Of a stretch of DNA of 64,000 nucleotides, positions 27,810-34,668 are shown piece after piece (position 1 is the stretch's first letter; each line of letters starts with the position of its first letter). This DNA comes from Hyphomonadaceae bacterium (GTDB lineage Bacteria; Pseudomonadota; Alphaproteobacteria; Rhizobiales; Hyphomicrobiaceae). The DNA lies in contig JAIEQJ010000026.1 in assembly GCA_019747815.1 (NCBI GenBank), positions 62,001 through 126,000 of the forward strand, read 5' to 3'. A model generated the notes under the pieces. That model was not told the DNA's origin and searched no databases. It saw nothing but the letters and a program-made list of their open reading frames with translations. The translations under genes were made by a program, and so were the position numbers.

Positions 27810-28601
27810 CTAGCGCCGCGCGGAAGCCGCCATTCCCCATTTGCGAATGGTGGCCTCCTCCAGTGCGTTGAAGATGAAGCGTTCGGTGATCACGCCGATC
27901 AGACCGATTACGACGAGCACGCTCAGCATGACGCTGGCGTTGAGAAACTCCTTGGCGTTGAAGATGATCTGGCCGAGGCCGAAGGTGGGGCTGGCGAGCA
28001 TCTCGCCGCCGATGACGCCGATCCAGGCGCGGCCGACGGAGAGCCGCGTGCCGGCGATCACATAGGGCAGCGAGGCCGGCCAGACGACCTTGCGCCACAG
28101 CGCCCAGCGTCCTGCGCCCATCACGGTGGCGGCACGCGTCCAGATCGGCAGCACGGAGCGAACACCCGCCCAGACATTGTAGATCAGCGGGAAGAAGGCG
28201 GCGTAGACCACCACGCAGATCGTGGCCGTATTGCCGATGCCGAACCACAGCGTGAACAGCGGCACCCAGGCGAGCGACGGGATCGGCAGCAGCACGCTGA
28301 CCACCGGCAGGAAGAAGCGCTCGGCAAAGCGGCTCCGGCCCATCAGAATGCCGAGGGGCACCGCGATCAGCGCGGCAATGCAAAATCCGAGCAGCACGCG
28401 GCCGAGCGTATGGAGCGTATTGATGAGCAGCGTGCCGTCGACGAGCATGCCGGCCAGCGTCTGGCCGATCAGCTCAAGAGGCGGCGTCAACGAGGTGGAG
28501 CGGCTGGTCCTGGCGAACATCTCCCAGAGCGCCAAGCAGATGAGGACTGCCAGCACGCCACGGATCAACCCGGCCGAACGGATGCGCCTGGTCCTGCTCA
28601 T
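27810..28601 (-). CDS. NitT/TauT-type ABC transporter permease
   Basis: This 263-residue permease has about six membrane helices and the EAA-like cytoplasmic loop RAATVMGAGRWALWRKVVWP. It is of the SsuC/TauC kind, which import sulfonates, nitrate, cyanate or pyrimidine precursors. The ATG at 28601 overlaps the stop of the second permease (ATGA), so the two are co-translated and likely form a heterodimer. Ligand specificity lies in the binding protein, which is not diagnostic. Confidence 0.9.
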   Translation of the reverse strand: MSRTRRIRSAGLIRGVLAVLICLALWEMFARTSRSTSLTPPLELIGQTLAGMLVDGTLLINTLHTLGRVLLGFCIAALIAVPLGILMGRSRFAERFFLPVVSVLLPIPSLAWVPLFTLWFGIGNTATICVVVYAAFFPLIYNVWAGVRSVLPIWTRAATVMGAGRWALWRKVVWPASLPYVIAGTRLSVGRAWIGVIGGEMLASPTFGLGQIIFNAKEFLNASVMLSVLVVIGLIGVITERFIFNALEEATIRKWGMAASARR

Positions 28602-29368
28602 GCCGCAGCCATCCCCCAGCGCACGATGGTCGCCCGCTCGATGCGCTCGAACACCTGGGTTTCGAGCAACACGCCGATCAGGCCGATGACCGCGATGGTC
28701 GCCAGCATGACGTCGGTGTTGAGGAAGGTTTGCGCGCCGAAGATCAGCCACCCAAGCCCGCTTTGCACCGACATCAGCATCTCGACGGCAATGAGAATGC
28801 GCCAGGCATTGGCGAGCCCCAGCCGCAGGCCCACCATGACGTAGGGCAGCGCGCCGGGCAGCACGATGTGGTGGAGCATCTCGCGGTCGCCGGCGCCCAT
28901 AACTTCGGCGGAGCGCAGCCAAATGGGCTTGATCGATTTCACCCCCTTCCACGTGTTGAGGATGATCACGACGCAGGAGGAAATGCCGACCAGGAGGATG
29001 GTCGGGACGTCCCCCAGCCCGAACCAGAGGATAAACAGCGGCGCATAGGCGAGGCCGGGGATCGGATAGACGAAGCTGACGATCGGCAGCAGCATATCCT
29101 CGATCCATTGCTTGCGGCCCATCAGCCCGCCGATGAGAAGCCCGATCGCGGCCGCCATGGCAAAGCCGAGCAGCAACCGGTTGAGCGTGGCGAGGATGGC
29201 CGTCCACAGCACGCCGTTCGCGGCAATGCGCACGAGCGCTGCGCCGATCATCGACAGGGTCGGCGTGAGCTTCGGCGTGTAGCCGCCGAAGCGCGCAAAC
29301 GCCTCCCAGGCAGCGGCCAGGCAGAGGATGGCGAGCAGCGTGATGCAGATGGATGTGATTCTGCTCAT
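28598..29368 (-). CDS. NitT/TauT-type ABC transporter permease, second subunit
   Basis: This is a 256-residue permease with about six helices and the loop RSAEVMGAGDREMLHHIVLP. It is clearly related to the downstream permease, which suggests a past duplication and a heterodimeric channel. ATG at 29368 (MSRITSICITLL) is the preferred start; the track extension upstream is not supported by hydrophobicity. It follows the substrate-binding protein by 31 nt. Confidence 0.9.
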   Translation of the reverse strand: MSRITSICITLLAILCLAAAWEAFARFGGYTPKLTPTLSMIGAALVRIAANGVLWTAILATLNRLLLGFAMAAAIGLLIGGLMGRKQWIEDMLLPIVSFVYPIPGLAYAPLFILWFGLGDVPTILLVGISSCVVIILNTWKGVKSIKPIWLRSAEVMGAGDREMLHHIVLPGALPYVMVGLRLGLANAWRILIAVEMLMSVQSGLGWLIFGAQTFLNTDVMLATIAVIGLIGVLLETQVFERIERATIVRWGMAAA

Positions 29369-29399
29369 CGGGGGGCTGGATCTTGGGCCGAGGTCTGGC

Positions 29400-30398
29400 T
29401 CATGTCGATTTGCGCGCTTCGCTGAGCAGCGATGCATCGAGGCGCACGGTCCAGTCGGGCACGGCCGCGATCTGCTTGTTGGCAACCAGCGTCTGGGCCT
29501 CGTTGGTGAGGTAGTCTCTGAGCTCGGGGATGAAGTCCGGGTTCACGTCGATCTTCGACAGCAGCAACTTGATGGCCCGGTCGGTGATCTCGAATCCCTG
29601 GCTTTGAAAGTGCTTGGTGACAATGGCGACGGCCTTGCCCGGATCGGTTCTGTAGAGCTCGATGGCTTTCAGCCAGCCGCGCAAGAAGGCAACCACCGCC
29701 TCGCGCTTCTGCTCGATGGCTGAGCGATTGGCGGTGAGGATCACCGGCGTGATGTCCCACTTGGAGTAGTCGACCAGCACCTTGCCGAGCCCATTCACCT
29801 CGGCCACGGAAGGAAAGGGCTCAACGCCAGCAAAGGCGTCGATCGAATTTGCGGCAACTGCGGCAATATGATTGGGATGCGGGATGTTGACGATGGTCAC
29901 ATCGCCGGCGGCAATCCCGAAGGCCGGCAGGATCTTGTTCTGGAAGACGCTGTCCGTCGCCGAGCCGATCTGCGAGCCGATCTTCTTGCCCTTGAGCTGC
30001 CGCATGTCGGCAATGCCGCTCCTGGCCCCTGCCACCACCGACAGCGTCTTGCCTGCGTACATCGCCATGCCGATGGCCACGACTTCGCCCTTGGCCGCCC
30101 CGACGACGAACGGGGTTGCACCAAGCACGCCGATGTCGACGCGGCCTGCGACCATGGCGTCGCGAGTGGTCTTGCCGCTGTCGAACCTGTAGACGGTGAC
30201 GTTGCCGCCGGCCTTCTTGAACATGCCCTCGGCCTCGGCGATCATGCCGATCGCCCCCCAGGACGTGTTCTGATAACCGAACGCGAGTGCTGCAGCCGCA
30301 CCTCTTTGCGCGAAGGCCGCCGAGGGCAGCGCAGCTCCCATCGCGCTCAGGCCAAGGATGCCGAGGACATTGCGCCGGGAAGTGATGAAATCCGCCAT
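29400..30398 (-). CDS. NitT/TauT-type ABC substrate-binding protein, Tat-exported
   Basis: This 332-residue periplasmic binding protein starts with a twin-arginine type signal (TSRRNVLGILGLSAMG, cleavage near AFAQR). The mature region has ALAFGYQNTSWGAIGMIAEAEGMF and VAGRVDIGVLGATPFV, the SsuA/TauA/NrtA fold of the NMT1-like group. These bind small organic acids, sulfonates or N-compounds. It is encoded between the ATPase (42 nt upstream) and the two permeases, completing the importer. Confidence 0.9.
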   Translation of the reverse strand: MADFITSRRNVLGILGLSAMGAALPSAAFAQRGAAAALAFGYQNTSWGAIGMIAEAEGMFKKAGGNVTVYRFDSGKTTRDAMVAGRVDIGVLGATPFVVGAAKGEVVAIGMAMYAGKTLSVVAGARSGIADMRQLKGKKIGSQIGSATDSVFQNKILPAFGIAAGDVTIVNIPHPNHIAAVAANSIDAFAGVEPFPSVAEVNGLGKVLVDYSKWDITPVILTANRSAIEQKREAVVAFLRGWLKAIELYRTDPGKAVAIVTKHFQSQGFEITDRAIKLLLSKIDVNPDFIPELRDYLTNEAQTLVANKQIAAVPDWTVRLDASLLSEARKST

Positions 30399-30440
30399 GG
30401 TGCTTCCTCCGTGTTTCCCGTTGTCCTTTGCTGCCCTTCG

Positions 30441-31220
30441 CTATTCGGCAGCTGCGCGCGCTGGCGGCTTGCGTGCGCCGAGCACGGTCAGCAGATGTCT
30501 CTGCGTGGCGATGAACTCGTCACTGAGCGGATCGCGCGGGCGCGCGAGCGGAATGCGGATTTCCTGTCGGATGGTGCCGGGATGGGCGGCCATCACGATG
30601 ACTTTGTCGCCGAGATAAACGGCCTCCGCCACGTTGTGGGTGATGTAGACGATGGTCTTCTTGGTGGCGGCCCACACGCTGGCGACCAGGCCCTGCATGT
30701 CGTCGCGCGTCATCGCGTCGAGCGCAGCAAACGGCTCGTCCATCAGCAGAACGCCGGGATTGTAGGCGAGCGCGCGGGCGATGGCGACGCGTTGCTGCAT
30801 GCCACCCGAAAGCTGGTGCGGGTAGGTGCTTGAAAATTTCTCCAGCCCAACAAGACGGATGTATTCCATCGCGGTCGCCCGCCGCTCGGCCTTGCCGACG
30901 CCACGCATCTCCAGGCCGAACTCCACGTTGGCGAGCGCCGTGCGCCAGGGAAAGAGCTGGGCAAAATCCTGGAAGACGACACCACGATCGGTCTTGGCCT
31001 TACCCAGCGGCTTGCCGCCGATCAGGATCTCGCCGCGCGTGGGCGCCAGAAAGCCGGCGAGCATGTTGAGGATCGTGGTCTTGCCACACCCGCTCGGGCC
31101 GACGATGCACAGGAACTCCGACGGCGCCACGGTGAAGCTGGCGTCCTTCACCGCCAGTACGGAGCCCAAGCCGGTGCTGTATTCGAAGGTGACCCCTCTC
31201 ACCTCGATGCCGTCGGCCAT
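30441..31220 (-). CDS. NitT/TauT-type ABC transporter ATP-binding protein
   Basis: This 259-residue ATPase has Walker A GPSGCGKTTILN (about residues 42-53), Q-loop FQDFAQLFPW, signature LSGGMQQRVAIARAL, Walker B VLLMDEPFAALD and H-loop VYITHNVAEA. The SGGMQQR signature is characteristic of the SsuB/TauB group. It is the first structural gene after the LysR regulator, with a 190-bp gap that carries the probable operon promoter. Confidence 0.92.
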   Translation of the reverse strand: MADGIEVRGVTFEYSTGLGSVLAVKDASFTVAPSEFLCIVGPSGCGKTTILNMLAGFLAPTRGEILIGGKPLGKAKTDRGVVFQDFAQLFPWRTALANVEFGLEMRGVGKAERRATAMEYIRLVGLEKFSSTYPHQLSGGMQQRVAIARALAYNPGVLLMDEPFAALDAMTRDDMQGLVASVWAATKKTIVYITHNVAEAVYLGDKVIVMAAHPGTIRQEIRIPLARPRDPLSDEFIATQRHLLTVLGARKPPARAAAE

Positions 31221-31399
31221 GAGACTTCACCCGAGCCGGCAAACGTGCCGAAGAAGAAACGGCAATCGGGCAAACTTGGCCAGCGCGGATGCACGCCGCT
31301 CGTTTGGCATCGCCTTCCCCAACGTCGTGTCGTTTTCTTGGTTGGCGAAGGCTACGCCGCACCCACAGGCGATGCAAATGGATAGAAATTATCGTCTCA

Positions 31400-31414
31400 A
31401 TAGACGCGGTCTAT
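31400..31414. promoter_or_regulatory. T-N11-A palindrome, candidate LysR operator
   Basis: ATAGACGCGGTCTAT is a perfect dyad with 6-bp arms and a 3-bp centre, and contains the LysR-type consensus T-N11-A. It sits about 180 bp upstream of the ABC ATPase start and overlaps the last codons of the LysR gene itself, on the upstream side of the operon it probably controls. Seen directly; function inferred. Confidence 0.45.
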
Positions 31415-32343
31415 GGTGAGGTGCCGACTTTCCCCGTGACGCCGTAGGTGGTCCGGATCATCGCCGCCATGCGTTCCGCGGCGGCGGAGCGCTGGCCATG
31501 CCGGCGCCACAAGATGGCCACCATCCGCCGCGGCACCGGATCATGCAGGTCGATCAAGTGAACGCCCTTGGCGCTGGAGATCGCGCCGTTGGACAGGACG
31601 GCGGCGAATCTCGAGCTGCGGACGATGGCGAGGATGGGCTCGATCGCGTTCATCTCCAGCACGATATTGGCCGCGAGCCGCGCTTGGCGGAAGTGATTGT
31701 CGACGAACTGACGGGCGGCGAATTCCGGTGTCAGCAGAACGAGCGGGATCTCCGCCAGCGCCCCCATCGGCACCGATCTGCGTCCCGCCCAGGGATGGTC
31801 CGGCCCGACGATCAGCACGAGCGTCTCCTCGGTGAGCGTCTCGACCGCAATATGCTCCGAGTCATCCGAGACGTAGGCGATCGCCAGATCGAGCTCGCCC
31901 GCCACCAGCGCCCGCTCCATTTCCAGGCGTGGGATCACACGCGCCACCACCCGCACACCCGGGTAGCGGGAGGCGAATTCCGACAGCGCATTGGGCAGCA
32001 TAGAGCTGGAAAAGGAGTGCGATACCGCCATCCGCAGCGTGCCGCGCATCAGGCCTTCCAGCTCGGAGAGCGCGAGCGCGCCCAGCTCCAGCTCCTTCAG
32101 CATGCGCTCGCAATAGGGCCGGAACAGCGATCCGGCTTGCGAAAGCTCGACATCCTTCGACCGGCGTTCGAACAGCACCGCGCCAATCGCCATCTCGAGC
32201 TGCTTGATCTGATGCGACAGCGTCGGCTGGGTGACGTTCAGCCGCTCGGCCGCAAGCGTGAAGCTGCGCGCGTCCGCGAGTGCGAGGAAATACCGGAGAT
32301 GCCGGAGTTCGATCAGGCGCGACGGATCGGGAGCATCACGCAC
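31411..32343 (-). CDS. LysR-family transcriptional regulator (CynR-like)
   Basis: This 310-residue regulator has an N-terminal winged helix, HLRYFLALADARSFTLAAERLNVTQPTLSHQIKQLE (the HTH ends near residue 50), and a C-terminal effector domain (RGTLRMAVSHSF onward). The RHLRYFLALAD and TLSHQIKQLE wording is closest to CynR/CbbR-type LTTRs. It is read in the same direction as, and upstream of, the ABC transporter operon and is presumed to activate it in response to the imported compound. A T-N11-A palindrome lies in between. Confidence 0.9.
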   Translation of the reverse strand: MRDAPDPSRLIELRHLRYFLALADARSFTLAAERLNVTQPTLSHQIKQLEMAIGAVLFERRSKDVELSQAGSLFRPYCERMLKELELGALALSELEGLMRGTLRMAVSHSFSSSMLPNALSEFASRYPGVRVVARVIPRLEMERALVAGELDLAIAYVSDDSEHIAVETLTEETLVLIVGPDHPWAGRRSVPMGALAEIPLVLLTPEFAARQFVDNHFRQARLAANIVLEMNAIEPILAIVRSSRFAAVLSNGAISSAKGVHLIDLHDPVPRRMVAILWRRHGQRSAAAERMAAMIRTTYGVTGKVGTSP

Positions 32344-32501
32344 AGGCGGAGAACCAGCCCCTAGTTTCCAATTCGCTCATAGTAGAGGCTGCACGGTGAT
32401 ACGCAAGCCGGGCCGGGCGTCCTGTGCTGCCGCGGGCTCAAACTTGCACTCAACCCTTCTCGATGCGCGCCAGGGCGCTCAATGAGCATGCACTGAATGC
32501 G

Positions 32502-33245
32502 TTACTGGGTGCCGGCAAGATACAAGGGATAGACCTCGTCGAAGGAGCCGGTCTTGCGGATTTGGCCATGGTCCAGCCAAACGAGCTTGTTGCACAGGCT
32601 CTGCATAATCAGCGCATTGTGGGTGGCCAGAACCAGGATCTTGACGCGTTGCAAGAGGGCGGCGAGGCGCGCATGGGCCTTGGCGATGAAATGCGCATCT
32701 CCCGCGCCGATCATCTCGTCCATGACGATAATATCGGGCTCGACCGCCGTGGAGATCGCAAACGCCAATCTCAGGAACATGCCGGTAGAATAGGTGCGCA
32801 CGGGCATTCTCAAGAACTCTCCGAGTTCCGAGAACTCCTCGATCGAAGGCGAAAGCCTCTTGGCCTCGGCAAACGAGAGGCCCATGAACACGGAGCGAAA
32901 GACGATGTTGTCCACGCCGGAGGCTTCCGGGTCCATTCCCAAGGTGATATCGGTAAAGGACGAAAGCCGGCCGTCGATCGAAAGGGCGCCATGAGAGGGC
33001 TGATACACGCCGGCCAGCACGCGCAGCAGCGTTGTCTTGCCGGCGCCGTTATGCCCCACGATGCCGACACGGTCGCCATCCTGCAAGTCCAGATTTACGT
33101 CTTCCAGCGCACGGACCACGATGCATTTCTTGTACTCCGCAAGCCGACCGCCGATGGCCGCCAGCATGTGGAGCTGCAGTGAGCGGGAGCTGCCATTATG
33201 CACGGGAAACTCAACCGCAACGTCGGACAATTTGATGTGCGCCAT
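32502..33245 (-). CDS. wzt: Polysaccharide/O-antigen exporter ATPase (Wzt/KpsT-like)
   Basis: This 247-residue ABC ATPase has Walker A GIVGHNGAGKTTLLR, the Wzt/KpsT-type signature YSTGMFLRLAFAI and Walker B DIIVMDEMIGAGD. The opening KLSDVAVEFPVHNGSSRSL is standard for glycan exporters. There is no C-terminal carbohydrate-binding extension, so recognition of a capped O-antigen is unlikely and it belongs with the short KpsT/TagH-like forms. The permease is encoded 8 nt upstream. Confidence 0.88.
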   Translation of the reverse strand: MAHIKLSDVAVEFPVHNGSSRSLQLHMLAAIGGRLAEYKKCIVVRALEDVNLDLQDGDRVGIVGHNGAGKTTLLRVLAGVYQPSHGALSIDGRLSSFTDITLGMDPEASGVDNIVFRSVFMGLSFAEAKRLSPSIEEFSELGEFLRMPVRTYSTGMFLRLAFAISTAVEPDIIVMDEMIGAGDAHFIAKAHARLAALLQRVKILVLATHNALIMQSLCNKLVWLDHGQIRKTGSFDEVYPLYLAGTQ

Positions 33246-33253
33246 GGCTCTTC

Positions 33254-34120
33254 CTACAGCCAGTAGACGAGGCGTCGCCTAAAGCGACCGATGATCGTCA
33301 GCGCGAGCAGAAGGCCGCCAATCGAGACACCGACTGCAGCAAGCCAGCCTTCGAGCGGCACTGTGCGCCCGAGCAAGGGATCCCGGACCACCGCCATCAG
33401 AACGGCGAGAGGGTTCCATTCCGCATACGCGCGCAGTTCCTGCGGCAGCATTTCCGGCTTCCAGAGAACAGGGGTCACGAACATGGCGACATGCAGGACG
33501 CTGTTGACAATCTGAACGACATCGCGAAAGCGGGCGCAGAGAATGGCAACGACGAAGCTGCTCCAAAAGCATGCGACAAGCAGGAGCGCGAGCCCGGGAA
33601 GAGCGAGCAGGGCGTTCATGGTCACCGGAGTGCCAAGCGCGACGGTCAACAGAATCGGGAACACGATGTTCAGCAGCAGCGTAATCGTGTGGCGATAGAG
33701 CATTGAGAGAAGAACCGTCGAGGCGGCCATATATTGATTGAGGAAGTAGTGGCCGTTTGCGGGCAGTATGGTGGTGGCCTCGCCCAGAACCCCAGACATG
33801 AGCTGCCAAATTAGCAATCCAAGGGCCACGAACGGCACAATATCGTGCACCGGCAATTGCCAGAGGTAGGACCACACCAGCCCTATGCTCGAGATCATGA
33901 CGACGCTCGAGATCATGATCCAGAATTGGCCGAGCTTGGAGCGGGCATACCGCCGGCGCATGTCGGAGGAACCCATGAGATACCAGATGCGCCACTGACG
34001 GCACCCATCGAGAATATCGCGTGCCCCGGCCAGGGAAGTGGCAAGCAGATTGCTGCGGTCCTTGGGTTGATCGGCGAATGCCAGTAGCGACACCGGAAAC
34101 CTCCGTGCTCCAGGCTGCAT
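33254..34120 (-). CDS. wzm: Polysaccharide ABC exporter permease (Wzm-like)
   Basis: This 288-residue membrane protein of the ABC-2 type has an N-terminal cytoplasmic segment (WRIWYLMGSSDMRRRYARSKLGQFW) and six helices starting near residue 70. KLGQFW and LWKPEMLPQELRAYAEWNPL are recurring motifs of glycan exporter permeases. With the downstream Wzt-like ATPase it should carry an undecaprenyl-linked or lipid-linked glycan across the inner membrane. No glycosyltransferase or glycan synthesis gene is found nearby. Confidence 0.88.
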   Translation of the reverse strand: MQPGARRFPVSLLAFADQPKDRSNLLATSLAGARDILDGCRQWRIWYLMGSSDMRRRYARSKLGQFWIMISSVVMISSIGLVWSYLWQLPVHDIVPFVALGLLIWQLMSGVLGEATTILPANGHYFLNQYMAASTVLLSMLYRHTITLLLNIVFPILLTVALGTPVTMNALLALPGLALLLVACFWSSFVVAILCARFRDVVQIVNSVLHVAMFVTPVLWKPEMLPQELRAYAEWNPLAVLMAVVRDPLLGRTVPLEGWLAAVGVSIGGLLLALTIIGRFRRRLVYWL

Positions 34121-34668
34121 CCCTCAGCAAAGACGATGGGGGCTCATGTGCTCACGGCGACGCCTGCACGGGGCGCAAGCCCCACCGCTCTACACAGTCC
34201 AGGCGCAGTCAGCCGATCGGTCCACGCTCCGAGAGCGCGATACAGCAAGAAGCATTGTTCCCTCCGAACTCGTGCCACCGAGCGTTGAAGCCTCCGCTCT
34301 CCCCAATCCCCCTACCTCGCAGCGCTGTCGGCGTTCTCAAGCGTCGGCAACGGCGAGCTGCTACGCACGGCCCAAGCTCACGCGACACCAGATGAGGCAA
34401 TCGAGTCTTCTATTCAATATAGAACATGGAATATTATGTGCTTGATATTGCATTAGAGTTGGAAACCATAATCCCAAGGTTGGGCAAATTCAATATTATC
34501 AAAGACGCCGAATAAAACTCCTGGTGATAATGCATCACAGGCTCACCGCACGGCGTTAGGGTGCGGAAAACGCTGCCCCTGCACCGTGATCCGGGAAGCC
34601 GTCGACGGCTCGCGCGATCCGCGTCCCGTGGACAGGTGCATTCGCCGCGCAGGCACCACCGCTGTCCA
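34121..34668. other. 548-bp gene-free region with AT-rich core
   Basis: No supported ORF. The stretch 34395-34545 is clearly richer in A and T than the surrounding genes (for example TTCAATATAGAACATGGAATATT). It lies upstream of the Wzm/Wzt pair, so it may hold their promoter and nucleoid-protein binding sites. No known RNA motif was recognised. The adjoining 3' end of the FAD oxidase starts at 34669. Confidence 0.5.
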
